Shown here: positions 53,365-64,000 of the stretch, in pieces | Position numbering within the stretch: the first letter of the stretch is position 1 | Layout: every line of letters begins with the position of its first letter | From: Ectothiorhodospiraceae bacterium | GTDB taxonomy: Bacteria; Pseudomonadota; Gammaproteobacteria; HK1 | NCBI GenBank assembly: GCA_024234875.1 | Contig: JACKNM010000003.1 | Coordinates: forward strand, 674,001-738,000 | Direction: 5' to 3' | Length of the DNA stretch: 64,000 bases | The notes under the pieces: model-generated | What the model was told of the DNA's origin: nothing | Database searches by the model: none | What the model saw: the letters and a program-made list of their open reading frames with translations, nothing else | Position numbers and translations under genes: made by a program

Positions 53365-54561
53365 ATGTTCGAGTTGATGGATACCTGCAGTCATAGCAGT
53401 GCGGTGATCCGTGTCGTCGGCATCGGCGGCGGCGGTGGTAATGCTGTCGAGCACATGATCCAGGCCAACGTCGAGGGCGTGGAGTTCGTGTGCGCGAACA
53501 CCGACGCGCAGGCGCTGAAGAACTCCTCGGCGCGCACCGTGCTCCAGCTCGGTGGCACCGTGACCAAGGGCCTCGGCGCCGGTGCCAACCCCGAGGTGGG
53601 GCGACAGTCGGCGCTCGAGGACCGTGACCGCATCATGGATCTGCTCGACGGTGCGGACATGGTGTTCCTCACCGCCGGCATGGGCGGTGGCACCGGCACC
53701 GGCGCCTCGCCGGTGGTGGCGCAGCTCGCCAAGGAGCTCGGGATCCTGACGGTGGCGGTGGTGACCAAGCCGTTCCCCTTCGAGCTCAAGCGTCGCATGA
53801 CGATCGCCGAGGAGGGGATCGAGCAGCTCGCCGAGCACGTCGATTCGCTGATCACGGTGCCCAACGAGAAGCTGCTGAGCGTGCTCGGCAAGCAGATCAC
53901 GCTGAAGGACGCTTTCCGCGCCGCCAACGACGTGCTGCTCGGGGCGGTCCAGGGCATCGCCGAGCTGATCACCCGTCCGGGCATGATCAACGTCGACTTC
54001 GCCGACGTGCGCACGGTGATGTCGGAGCGTGGTCGGGCGATGATGGGCTCGGGCCGGGCGACCGGCGAGGACCGGGCTCGCGAGGCCGCCGAGCGCGCCA
54101 TCCACTGCCCGCTGCTCGAGGACGTGAACCTCAAGGGTGCCCGCGGCATCCTCGTCAACGTCACCGCGGGACCCGATCTGCGGATGGACGAGTTCGCGAC
54201 CGTGGGCGAGGCGATCGGCGAGTTCGCGTCGGACAACGCGCTGGTGGTCATCGGCACGGCCCTCGACGAGAGCCTGGCCGACGAGCTGCGGGTGACCGTG
54301 GTCGCCACCGGGCTCGGCGAGCGCGAGGTGGCGAAGGTGGAGCGCGACATTCGCGTGGTGAGCAGCACGCCGGCGGTCGCCGCCGCCCAGGCTCCCGCCG
54401 CGGCCCCCATGGCCGCGACCGGCGAGGGCAGCTACCGTGGATTCGACGTGCCGACGGTGATGCGCAACAAGCCGCGTCGTGAGGAGCCGGTGCGCTCGGT
54501 GCTGCCCGACGACACCGACTACCTCGACATCCCGGCGTTCCTGCGCCGGCAGGCCGACTGA
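53365..54561 (+). CDS. ftsZ: Cell division GTPase FtsZ
   Basis: FtsZ polymerises into the Z-ring. The 398-residue protein has IRVVGIGGGGGNAVEHMI, the tubulin signature GGGTGTG (residues 107-113), the T7-loop NVDFADVRTVM, and a variable alanine-rich linker. It ends in a conserved tail, DYLDIPAFLRRQAD, that binds FtsA and ZipA. AGGGAAG lies ahead of the ATG. A 52-bp gap separates it from ftsA. It is the last gene of the dcw cluster. Confidence 0.97.
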   Translation: MFELMDTCSHSSAVIRVVGIGGGGGNAVEHMIQANVEGVEFVCANTDAQALKNSSARTVLQLGGTVTKGLGAGANPEVGRQSALEDRDRIMDLLDGADMVFLTAGMGGGTGTGASPVVAQLAKELGILTVAVVTKPFPFELKRRMTIAEEGIEQLAEHVDSLITVPNEKLLSVLGKQITLKDAFRAANDVLLGAVQGIAELITRPGMINVDFADVRTVMSERGRAMMGSGRATGEDRAREAAERAIHCPLLEDVNLKGARGILVNVTAGPDLRMDEFATVGEAIGEFASDNALVVIGTALDESLADELRVTVVATGLGEREVAKVERDIRVVSSTPAVAAAQAPAAAPMAATGEGSYRGFDVPTVMRNKPRREEPVRSVLPDDTDYLDIPAFLRRQAD

Positions 54562-54576
54562 GGGCTCGGGTGTGTC

Positions 54577-54620
54577 GGGGTCGCGGCGACGCCGATCCTC
54601 CGCCGGAGCGCGGCGACCCC
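54577..54620 (+). terminator. Candidate terminator after ftsZ
   Basis: Perfect 8-bp arms GGGGTCGC (54577-54584) and GCGACCCC (54613-54620), with further inner GC pairing, lie 15 bp after the ftsZ stop. Only a short GTCTT follows. Together with the 373-bp gap to lpxC this suggests the dcw transcript ends here. A second C-run/G-run pairing follows at about 54,625-54,650; nothing else in the gap is identified. Confidence 0.45.
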
Positions 54621-54934
54621 GTCTTCCCCCCGGCCTGGATGGCGGGGGGGCCGGCGGGGTGGGCACGGTGGATTTGCGCACTGCCGCAGAGCGGCATGCC
54701 GTGTTAGACTGCCGCGATTCAGTCGCCCAAGAACAAAGCGCCGGAAGGCGCCGCACCGATGGAGTTGGCTGCGAGGCGCCGGGCGCCGCGGAGGAGACCG
54801 CGGAGCTCGAGGCGCGCCGTGTGCAGCCGCTGGTGGCGAAGAGCGAGAGGGCGGAACTCGGGAGCCCGAGCGGGACGCGGAGCGTACCCACGCGATTGCG
54901 TGGCGCGGTCCCGCCGGTATGGGGAAATAGGGAC

Positions 54935-55846
54935 TTGATCAGACAGAGAACACTGAAGAACGTCATCCGGGCGACCGGCGTCGGTCTGCATACCGGGCGC
55001 AAGGTCTACCTGACGTTGCGGCCCGCGGCGCCCAACACCGGCATCGTGTTCCGACGCATCGACCTCGACGACCCGGTCGAGATCCCCGCGCGCCCGGAGA
55101 ACGTGTGCGACACGACGCTGTCGACCACGCTCGCGCGCGGTGACGTCCGCGTGTCCACCGTCGAGCACCTCCTCTCGGCAATGGCCGGCCTGGGCGTCGA
55201 CAACGCCTACGTCGACCTCAGCGCCCCCGAGGTGCCGATCATGGACGGCAGCGCGGGCCCCTTCGTGTTCCTGATCCAGTCGGCGGGAATCGAGGAGCAG
55301 AGCGCGCCCAAGCGCTTCATCCGCATCACCGAGCCGGTGGAGGTCGAGGAGGGCGACAAGTGGGCCCGCTTCGAGCCGTTCGACGGCTTCAAGGTGACGT
55401 TCGAGATCCAGTTCGACCACCCGGTGTTCCGCGCCTGTACCAGCAGGACCTCGGTCGACTTCTCCACCACGTCGTTCGTCAAGGAGGTCAGCCGGGCCCG
55501 GACCTTCGGCTTCGTGCGTGACCTCGAGTGGCTGCGCGACAACCGGCTCGCGCTGGGCGCCACGCTCGACAACGCGCTGGTCATCGACGACTACCGGGTG
55601 CTGAACGAGGATGGGCTGCGGTACGAGGACGAGTTCGTCAAGCACAAGGTGCTCGACGCGATCGGCGACCTCTACCTGCTCGGCTATCCCCTGATCGGGG
55701 CGTTCCACGGGTACAAGTCGGGACACGGGCTGAACAATCGGCTGCTGCGCAAGCTGCTGGCGACCGAGAGTGCCTGGGAGACGGTGGTCTTCGAGGATCC
55801 GGTCGAGGTGCCGATCGTCTTCATGCAACCGGTGACCGTGAGCTGA
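54935..55846 (+). CDS. lpxC: UDP-3-O-acyl-N-acetylglucosamine deacetylase LpxC
   Basis: LpxC performs the committed step of lipid A synthesis using Zn. The 303-residue length is typical. Motifs include IRQRTLKNVIRATGVGLHTGRKVYL, the first Zn ligand in STVEHLLSAMAGLGVDN, VPIMDGSAGPFVFLI, the second Zn region FVKHKVLDAIGDLYLLGYPLIG, and the catalytic His in KSGHGLNN. Homology starts at a TTG (54935) with a GGGA stretch upstream; an upstream ATG or GTG would add unrelated sequence. Confidence 0.95.
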   Translation: MIRQRTLKNVIRATGVGLHTGRKVYLTLRPAAPNTGIVFRRIDLDDPVEIPARPENVCDTTLSTTLARGDVRVSTVEHLLSAMAGLGVDNAYVDLSAPEVPIMDGSAGPFVFLIQSAGIEEQSAPKRFIRITEPVEVEEGDKWARFEPFDGFKVTFEIQFDHPVFRACTSRTSVDFSTTSFVKEVSRARTFGFVRDLEWLRDNRLALGATLDNALVIDDYRVLNEDGLRYEDEFVKHKVLDAIGDLYLLGYPLIGAFHGYKSGHGLNNRLLRKLLATESAWETVVFEDPVEVPIVFMQPVTVS

Positions 55847-55887
55847 TGCTCGGCTCGGCCCGACCCGGCGACCGGGGCGGGCCCGAC

Positions 55888-56427
55888 TTACTTCCTCAGC
55901 CGGGTCGCCGCCCGGCGCATCACCGCGGCGAGGGCCGGATTGCTGTCGGCCAGCGAGCCCGCAACCTGCTCGAGCACGGTCGCCCCACTGGGGGATGGTT
56001 GTGGCTGCCAGCCGCCGCCGTGCTGCGGGTCGGTTCCCTCGAGCCGCCCGACACCGGCGCGCTCCGGGGGCCTGACCAGGATCTGCAGTCGCCGCCCGCC
56101 GGCCCGCCTGGCCCCGCGCGCCGTGGCGCGAGCGCGGCCTCCGCGCGGCACCTCGGCGCCGTCGCCCTCCAGCACCTGGCGGGTTTGGTCTAGAATCTCT
56201 CGTTCGAGATAGCGCAGCCGACTGCCCCAGGCTGCGGAATCGGTGACCAGCACCAGCGCCTCGGCGTCCACCCGGGCGACCGCGAAGTGCTCGGCGATCG
56301 GGGAGCCCAGGCGTTCACCCAGGACTCGTCGCAGCCGTTCGAGGTGGCGCGCGGTCGCGAGCAGCGCGGCGAGGCTCGACTGCGTCTGCACGATCTCGTC
56401 GATGCGGTGTGGCCGTTGGGGAACCAC
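55888..56427 (-). CDS. dciA: DUF721-family DciA-like DNA replication protein
   Basis: DciA proteins help load the replicative helicase DnaB in bacteria lacking DnaC. The 179-residue product carries the DUF721 domain in residues 15-90 (LAALLATARHLERLRRVLGERL to SAAWGSRLRYLEREILDQTRQ). A basic, probably disordered linker (ARATARGARRAGGRR) and a helical C-terminal tail follow. The start is GTG at 56427 with GAGGA upstream. The position between lpxC and the M23 gene is common in Gammaproteobacteria. Its 5' end is divergent from the M23 gene, 56 bp apart. Confidence 0.85.
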   Translation of the reverse strand: MVPQRPHRIDEIVQTQSSLAALLATARHLERLRRVLGERLGSPIAEHFAVARVDAEALVLVTDSAAWGSRLRYLEREILDQTRQVLEGDGAEVPRGGRARATARGARRAGGRRLQILVRPPERAGVGRLEGTDPQHGGGWQPQPSPSGATVLEQVAGSLADSNPALAAVMRRAATRLRK

Positions 56428-56483
56428 GCGTCCTCGCGGATGCTCGAAGGGGAGGCCGGTACGGCGGACGTGCCGGAGTGCTG

Positions 56484-57413
56484 ATGCAGGTGATCATCCT
56501 ATCAAAGGCGGGAAACCGCCGCCGGCGCCGCGATCTCGGCTGGCTGGCCACCCGCGGGCTCGTGCTCGCGGTGGTCGCCGCGGTCGCGCTCGCGTTCTGG
56601 GGTGGCCACGCGATCGGGCGCCGCGACGCGGGCCCGGGCGACGATCGCCACGCGCTGGCGCTGAGTCGGGCGGTCCACGCGCAGCGCGACCGCGTCGGCG
56701 AGGCGATCGCCCGCGCGGAGGACGGCATCGACGCGCTGGCCCGCCAGCTCGGCGAGCAGAAGGCGCGGTTGCTCCGACTCGAGGCGCTCGGCAAACGTCT
56801 GACACGGATGGCCGACCTCGACCCCGAGGAGCTCGACTTCGCCGCGCCGCCGGCTCTGGGCGGGTTGGAGCCCGCGGACGCCGCGGCGCCGGCCGCCTAT
56901 CGTCTGCCCGACCTGGTGGCCGAGCTCGAGATCCTCGAGGCACTGCTGGACGACCGTGGCCCGAAGCTCGCGGCGATCGAGAGTGCGTTGATGACCGAGC
57001 GGGTGAGCCGCGAGGTCTCGCCCTCCGGCCGACCGGTCGAGAAGGGGTGGGTCTCGTCGCTGTTCGGCTGGCGCAGCGACCCGATCAGCGGCCGGCGTAG
57101 CTTCCACGAGGGCCTCGACTTCGCGAGCCGACACGGCGCCCCGGTGCTGGCGGTCGCCGGCGGGGTGGTGCAGTTCGTCGGCACCCGCTCCGGCTTCGGC
57201 AAGGTGGTCGAGGTCGGGCACGGTCGCGGCCTGGTGACTCGGTATGCACACAACAGCCTGAACCTGGTCGAGGAAGGCGAGCGGGTCCGCAAGGGTCAGA
57301 CCATCGCCAAGGTCGGTGCCACCGGGCACGCGACCGGCCCCCATGTCCATTTCGAGGTACTACGCGACGGCGAGCCCGTCGACCCGGTGGCATTCGTCGG
57401 CGACCGGCGGTGA
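56484..57413 (+). CDS. M23-family murein metallopeptidase
   Basis: The 309-residue protein has one N-terminal membrane helix (about residues 22-42), a helical coiled-coil region (residues 60-180), and a C-terminal LytM/M23 domain. Zn ligands appear in HEGLDFAS (His and Asp) and GPHVHFEVL (HxH). Members cut peptide crosslinks in peptidoglycan or, when degenerate, regulate amidases; all expected ligands are present here. The ATG at 56484 is chosen for the membrane-anchor start; CGGAG is upstream. Confidence 0.9.
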   Translation: MQVIILSKAGNRRRRRDLGWLATRGLVLAVVAAVALAFWGGHAIGRRDAGPGDDRHALALSRAVHAQRDRVGEAIARAEDGIDALARQLGEQKARLLRLEALGKRLTRMADLDPEELDFAAPPALGGLEPADAAAPAAYRLPDLVAELEILEALLDDRGPKLAAIESALMTERVSREVSPSGRPVEKGWVSSLFGWRSDPISGRRSFHEGLDFASRHGAPVLAVAGGVVQFVGTRSGFGKVVEVGHGRGLVTRYAHNSLNLVEEGERVRKGQTIAKVGATGHATGPHVHFEVLRDGEPVDPVAFVGDRR

Positions 57414-57617
57414 GCCTGGATGCGGGGACTTGCCTTGACATGACCTCTCGATCGGTCAACATGACCGGCTGGCCAGCCGGCGCCGCTCGACGGCGTCGGC
57501 TCACCTGCGATGGGCGCGGTGGCATCGGGCACTGCGGCAGGTCATGGCGCGAGGACCTCGATGCTCGCTCCGCATCGCGCCCCGTCGACGGTCCCGCGCG
57601 CGCCGCGAGCCCCAGCA

Positions 57618-57644
57618 CCGTAGGATCTGCCGCCGTAGGATCTG
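57618..57644 (+). repeat. Tandem direct repeat in the secA upstream region
   Basis: CCGTAGGATCTG occurs twice (57618-57629 and 57633-57644), offset by 15 bp, about 40 bp ahead of the secA start. It may be part of the promoter or leader. No secM-like gene or arrest sequence was seen in the 271-bp gap after the M23 gene. Confidence 0.4.
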
Positions 57645-57684
57645 GATCTCCCGCCCAACCGCACTCTCTTCCCGCGAGGACCTG

Positions 57685-60531
<2,847 letters not shown>

Positions 60532-60674
60532 GCGTCGCGCGCGGGAAGAATGTGCGCCCGCGGCGGCGGTGAGGCGCCCGCGCGACGAGAATCGACGGCT
60601 CGATGCGCTCGACGCGCGGTAGCGTGGGCGAGTCGATCCTGACCAATCCACTCTCTTTGCCCGGAGGACGAGCC

Positions 60675-61895
60675 ATGGCGGTGGGACTTGACGGTAGCCT
60701 CGATCTCGCGCCGGTCGCCGGCGTGCGGGTGGGTGGCGCGGAGCTCGGTGGGCGCAAGAAGCCGCGTACCGACCTCGCGATCATCGAGCTCGCGGAGGGC
60801 ACACAGACGGCCGCGACGTTCACGCGCAACCGCTTCTGCGCCGCGCCGGTGACCGTGGCGCGCCGCCACCTCGCCGCCGCGGCGCCGCGCTACCTCATGG
60901 TCAATGCCGGCAACGCCAACGCCGCGACCGGTGAGGGTGGCATCGCCGACGCCGTGGCCTGCTGCGGGATGCTGGCTGCCGCCGCCGGTTGCGGGGAGGA
61001 GGCGGTATTGCCGTTCTCCACCGGGGTCATCGGCGAGCGCCTCGTGCTCGAGCGGTTCGAGCGCGCGATCCCGGTCGCGCTGCAGAGCCTCGCGACCGAC
61101 GGCTGGACCGCCGGGGCGCATGCCATCATGACCACGGATACGGTGCCCAAGGGGCGTAGCGCGACCTTCACCGCGGGCGGGAAGCGGTGCACGGTGACCG
61201 GAATCGCCAAGGGCGTGGGGATGATCAAGCCCGACATGGCGACGATGCTCGCCTTCGTCGCGACCGATGCGGCGGTGGCACCGGAGCTGCTGCGCGAATG
61301 CCTGGAGAAGGTCGTCGGGCGCACCTTCAACCGGGTGACGGTGGACGGCGACACCTCGACCAACGACTCGTGCGTTCTCGCCGCGACCGGGCGAGCCGGG
61401 AATCCGGTGATCGACGCCGCCGAGCACGCCGACTACGACGCGTTCGAGGGCGCGGTCGACGAGGTCTGTCGCTGGCTCGCCCACGCCCTGGTGCGTGACG
61501 GCGAGGGCGCCACCAAGTTCGTCACCGTCGAGGTCGGCGGTGGACGGACCGAGCGCGAGTGCCGGGACGTCGCCTACGCGGTGGCCGAGTCCCCGCTGGT
61601 GAAGACCGCGCTCTCGGCCTCGGACGCGAACTGGGGCCGCATCGTGATGGCGATCGGTCGCTCCGCGCCGGTCGATCTGGACCAGGGCACGGTCTCGGTG
61701 TGGCTCGGCGACGTCCTGGTGGTCGACCGTGGCGGCCGGGCCGACTCCTATCGCGAGGAGCTCGGGGCGTCGGTCCTCGCTGGCGAGGAGGTGCGGATCC
61801 GGGTCGACCTCGGGCGCGGTGACGCCTCGTGCACGGTGTGGACCTGCGATCTGTCCCACGAGTACGTGAGCATCAACGCCGACTATCGAACCTGA
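60675..61895 (+). CDS. argJ: Bifunctional glutamate N-acetyltransferase/amino-acid acetyltransferase ArgJ
   Basis: ArgJ recycles the acetyl group from N-acetylornithine to glutamate in arginine synthesis. The 406-residue precursor cleaves itself at the Ala-Thr bond in KGVGMIKPDMATML; Thr190 becomes the nucleophile of the beta chain. Other motifs are FTRNRFCAAPV, NAGNANAATG, STGVIGERL and the end HEYVSINADYRT. GGAGG lies ahead of the ATG at 60675. Confidence 0.96.
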   Translation: MAVGLDGSLDLAPVAGVRVGGAELGGRKKPRTDLAIIELAEGTQTAATFTRNRFCAAPVTVARRHLAAAAPRYLMVNAGNANAATGEGGIADAVACCGMLAAAAGCGEEAVLPFSTGVIGERLVLERFERAIPVALQSLATDGWTAGAHAIMTTDTVPKGRSATFTAGGKRCTVTGIAKGVGMIKPDMATMLAFVATDAAVAPELLRECLEKVVGRTFNRVTVDGDTSTNDSCVLAATGRAGNPVIDAAEHADYDAFEGAVDEVCRWLAHALVRDGEGATKFVTVEVGGGRTERECRDVAYAVAESPLVKTALSASDANWGRIVMAIGRSAPVDLDQGTVSVWLGDVLVVDRGGRADSYREELGASVLAGEEVRIRVDLGRGDASCTVWTCDLSHEYVSINADYRT

Positions 61896-61937
61896 GCCCT
61901 GGGACCCACCGACACCGATCCCCGGCCTTCCCTGTGG

Positions 61938-62582
61938 GTGGTGGCGGGCGTGCTCCGCGACCACCAGGGCCGGGTGCTCGTCGCGCGTCGGCCGCCGGGC
62001 GCCGAGCTCGGCGGGCTGTGGGAGTTCCCCGGGGGCAAGGCCGAGTCGGGTGAGCGTCCGCGCGACGCGCTCGCGCGCGAGCTCGAGGAGGAGCTCGGTG
62101 TGGGGGTCGAGCTCGCGCGCCCGCTGGTTCGCGTCGGCCACGACACGTCGGCGCGCCGGGTCCTGCTCGACGTGTGGGAGATTCTGGCCTACCGGGGCTC
62201 GCCGGTCGGACGCGAGGGGCAGCCGCTGCGCTGGGTCCCGGCCCAGGAGCTCACGCGCTGGCCGATGCCGCCGGCGGACGGGCCGGTGATCACGGCGCTC
62301 CGGCTGCCGCCGGTGCTGTGCGACGCGGACGGGGAGGCCGCGCCGGACCTCGTGTCACGCACCGTTGATCCGACGGGGCCCTCGGTCGCGCGCAGCGCGA
62401 CGGGCGGCTTCGCGGTGGTCGGCCCGATTCGTGGTGAGCGAGGGATTGGCTGGGCCCGGTTCGCGGCGATGGTCGCGCACCTGCACGGCCCGGTATACGC
62501 GCAAGGCGGAGTCTGCGCGGCGGACGCGGCGGTCGCCCGCGCGCTGGGTGGACACGGCGTCATCGTGCGCGGCCGAGGCTGA
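61938..62582 (+). CDS. Nudix hydrolase (MutT-like) with a shortened C-terminal ThiE-like domain
   Basis: Residues 1-125 form a MutT-type Nudix domain with the box GGKAESGERPRDALARELEEELGV near residues 33-56; such enzymes hydrolyse oxidised dGTP. In many Gammaproteobacteria the protein is about 310-320 residues with a C-terminal thiamine-phosphate-synthase-like domain. Here the product is only 214 residues, and the tail (GWARFAAMVAHLHGPVYAQGGVCAADAAVARALGGHGVIVRG) resembles just the end of that domain, as if most of it had been deleted. The GTG at 61938 is the best start available. Confidence 0.82.
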   Translation: MVAGVLRDHQGRVLVARRPPGAELGGLWEFPGGKAESGERPRDALARELEEELGVGVELARPLVRVGHDTSARRVLLDVWEILAYRGSPVGREGQPLRWVPAQELTRWPMPPADGPVITALRLPPVLCDADGEAAPDLVSRTVDPTGPSVARSATGGFAVVGPIRGERGIGWARFAAMVAHLHGPVYAQGGVCAADAAVARALGGHGVIVRGRG

Positions 62583-62641
62583 TTCGCCACGGGCGGAGCC
62601 CCACCGGCGCCCGCCAGTGGCTCGCCGGTCGCGGGGCGGTG

Positions 62642-62965
62642 CTACCGCTCCAGCAGTCCGAGCTTGTCCTTGACCTCGGCCCACTCGTCGGCGTCCGCCG
62701 GCGCGTCCTTCTTCTCGGTGATCACCGGCCAGGACCGGGAGAGCTCGGCGTTGAGCTCCAGATAGTGCCGCTGGTCGTCCGGGAGATCGTCCTCGGAGAG
62801 GATGGCCTCCACCGGACACTCGGGCTCGCACAGGGTGCAGTCGATGCACTCGTCGGGATCGATGACGAGGAAGTTCGGGCCCTCGTGGAAGCAGTCCACG
62901 GGGCACACCTCGACGCAGTCGGTGTACTTGCACTTGATGCAGCTCTCGGTCACGACGAAGGTCAT
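62642..62965 (-). CDS. fdxA: Seven-iron ferredoxin FdxA
   Basis: This 107-residue ferredoxin has two clusters. The N-terminal Cys set (CIKCKYTDCVEVCPVDCF) and the C-terminal set (CIDCTLCEPECPVEAI) match FdxA/FdI-type [3Fe-4S]/[4Fe-4S] proteins, with extra C-terminal residues (DKLGLLER). It is a cytoplasmic electron carrier. The ATG at 62965 (MTFVVTE) is the family start, with GAGGGATG upstream; the open frame extends back but is unrelated. It is convergent with the Nudix gene. Confidence 0.95.
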   Translation of the reverse strand: MTFVVTESCIKCKYTDCVEVCPVDCFHEGPNFLVIDPDECIDCTLCEPECPVEAILSEDDLPDDQRHYLELNAELSRSWPVITEKKDAPADADEWAEVKDKLGLLER

Positions 62966-63126
62966 CGGTCGAGCATCCCTCGGTGCTTGGCAATCGGTTT
63001 CGGGGTCGTGCGGAGCGTGGTCGTCGCGCGAGCGCAGCCGCCACCGCAGCAAAGAGCGCTATGGTAACCCGGCCGTGGCGTTATCGATACCGCCGGCGGC
63101 GCGACGGCGCGCACGATTCGAGGGGC

Positions 63127-63786
63127 TCAGGGCGCGACGATCTCGCGAATGCGCGCCGGAAGGACGGCATCGGGAAAGCGATCGCGATGCGCGCGGTAGA
63201 GCTGCCGCGCAGCCTCCAGGTCTCCTGCCGCCACCAGCGCCTCGAGCGCGGCGACCCACGCCTCGGCCGAGGTGATCGGCGGCGCGGCGAGCGCCTCGGC
63301 TGCCGGCTCGGCCCGGTCCTGGCGGAGCGCCCCGGCGGGCGGTTGCTCCCGCCGCGGCGCGGGCAGCGCGGCGGCCGGTGCGCTCGACGGAGCACCGACG
63401 GCCTCGGTCGGCCGTGCCTTGCTCGCCTCGGCGGCGCCGGGCGCCGAGCGCGCATCGCGTGCGGGCGACGAGGCGGCTGCACCCGCGGACGGCGGTGGCG
63501 CCGGTGGCAGCTCGCGCCAGGCGGATTCGCGATCGAGCGGGGCCGGCTCGGGCCGCAGCGCGACCAGGGTGATCGCCACCACCACCACCGCGGCCAGCGA
63601 GAGCGACACGGTCCATCGACGACGAAACGGGCTCGGGACGGGGCGCGGTAGTACCTCGGCGCGTGCGAGCGAGAGGATCCCCCGGTCGGTGGCGGTGTCC
63701 GGCTCCTCACTCGCGCCCGCGCGGTACAGCCGTGCGATGTCCGGCGGCACGCGCGGCTCGGCGACGTCGTCACGGTGGCCGCTCAA
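63127..63786 (-). CDS. Putative membrane-anchored partner (anti-sigma-like) of the adjacent sigma factor
   Basis: The 219-residue protein has a short cytoplasmic N-terminus (about residues 1-57), one membrane helix (about residues 58-78), a long Ala/Pro-rich periplasmic linker and a small helical C-terminal domain (AWVAALEALVAAGDLEAARQLYRAHRDRFPDAVLP). Overlap by 4 nt with an ECF-type sigma gene and the single-helix topology suggest an anti-sigma or sigma-signalling role. No zinc-anti-sigma motif is seen, so this is inference from context. Confidence 0.6.
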   Translation of the reverse strand: MSGHRDDVAEPRVPPDIARLYRAGASEEPDTATDRGILSLARAEVLPRPVPSPFRRRWTVSLSLAAVVVVAITLVALRPEPAPLDRESAWRELPPAPPPSAGAAASSPARDARSAPGAAEASKARPTEAVGAPSSAPAAALPAPRREQPPAGALRQDRAEPAAEALAAPPITSAEAWVAALEALVAAGDLEAARQLYRAHRDRFPDAVLPARIREIVAP

Positions 63787-64000
63787 CGCGCCTCCTCCTC
63801 TTCCGCCAGCCCCTGACGCAACTTGGCGATCGCGTAGCGCAGGCGACTCTTCGCGGTCTCGACCCCGACTCCGGTCACCTCGGCGATGGCCTCGACCCCG
63901 AGCCCGCCTTCCTGGCTGAGGAGGAACGCCTCCTTCTGCTCCGGAGGAAGGGCCTCGACGAGGGCGACGAGCCGCGCCACCTGGCGGTCGGCGTGCACGG
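63783..64000 (-). CDS. RNA polymerase sigma-70 family (ECF-type) factor, C-terminal part cut by window edge
   Basis: The visible 72 residues form sigma region 4: LPPEQKEAFLLSQEGGLGVEAIAEVTGVGVETAKSRLRYAIAKLRQGL. The helix-turn-helix ETAKSRLRYA contacts -35 elements in ECF sigma factors. Region 2 and the true start lie beyond base 64,000. The stop codon overlaps the start of the membrane-anchored partner gene by 4 nt. Confidence 0.85.
   Translation of the reverse strand, partial: VHADRQVARLVALVEALPPEQKEAFLLSQEGGLGVEAIAEVTGVGVETAKSRLRYAIAKLRQGLAEEEEAR

Noticed and set aside
54660..54715. TTAGACT near 54,705 as a -10 box for lpxC
   Set aside because: The nearest -35-like hexamer (TTGCGC) is about 24 bp upstream, which is too far for a normal sigma-70 promoter.
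57414..57684. A secM-type arrest gene upstream of secA
   Set aside because: No open frame with a ribosome-binding site, signal peptide or arrest-like end was seen in the 271-bp gap.

Overview
The window is a very GC-rich stretch of a Gammaproteobacterium chromosome; codon third positions are almost all G or C. The gene order supports this placement: queA-tgt-yajC-secD-secF, mlaFEDCB-ibaG-murA-hisGDC, petABC-sspA-sspB, the rsmI/lpoA-yraN-diaA-dolP block, and an uninterrupted mraZ-to-ftsZ division and cell-wall cluster followed by lpxC, dciA and secA. A halophilic or Chromatiales/Ectothiorhodospiraceae-like lineage is plausible, but the species cannot be named from the sequence alone.

Bases 1-12,780 are accessory. 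They hold a cut-off aminoglycoside-phosphotransferase-family gene, two small hypothetical genes, a Gfo/Idh/MocA oxidoreductase, rdgC, an orphan TctC-type periplasmic binding protein, a secreted PQQ-type sugar dehydrogenase and a TauE/SafE-type membrane protein. A complete-looking lasso-peptide locus then occupies about 6.86-12.52 kb. It comprises a nucleotidyltransferase-family protein, a B2 leader peptidase, a PqqD-like B1 leader-binding protein, an HPr-kinase-like protein, an asparagine-synthetase-like cyclase (C) and a 56-residue precursor (A). The predicted core is GAGDDVLFEGNDILAPFS: Gly1 can close a nine-residue ring on Glu9, and the C-terminal residue is Ser, a fitting target for the encoded kinase. 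No exporter gene is visible. This locus is the most novel content of the window. A tRNA-Leu(CAA) gene separates it from the housekeeping region.

Bases 12,970-35,000 are housekeeping. They cover queuosine tRNA modification (queA, tgt), the accessory Sec translocon (yajC, secD, secF), the Mla phospholipid transport operon with ibaG and murA, hisGDC, the cytochrome bc1 complex (petABC), the stringent starvation proteins SspA and SspB, and a minus-strand envelope block (dolP, diaA, yraN, lpoA). rsmI is divergent from lpoA. RNase P RNA (rnpB) lies on the minus strand between rsmI and mraZ.

Bases 36,640-54,560 are the dcw cluster: mraZ, rsmH, ftsL, ftsI, murE, murF, mraY, murD, ftsW, murG, murC, murB, ddl, ftsQ, ftsA, ftsZ. 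From ftsL onward most genes overlap or nearly touch, pointing to one transcription unit. It starts at a strong sigma-70-like promoter followed directly by three 10-bp-spaced GTGG(G) repeats, the typical MraZ operator. Together these genes build UDP-MurNAc-pentapeptide and lipid II and assemble the divisome. lpxC (lipid A), dciA (opposite strand), an M23 peptidase, secA, argJ, a Nudix hydrolase with a shrunken second domain and a seven-iron ferredoxin follow. The window ends in an ECF-type sigma factor cut by the edge, with a membrane-anchored partner gene overlapping it. No CRISPR array, insertion sequence, prophage or integrase was recognised.
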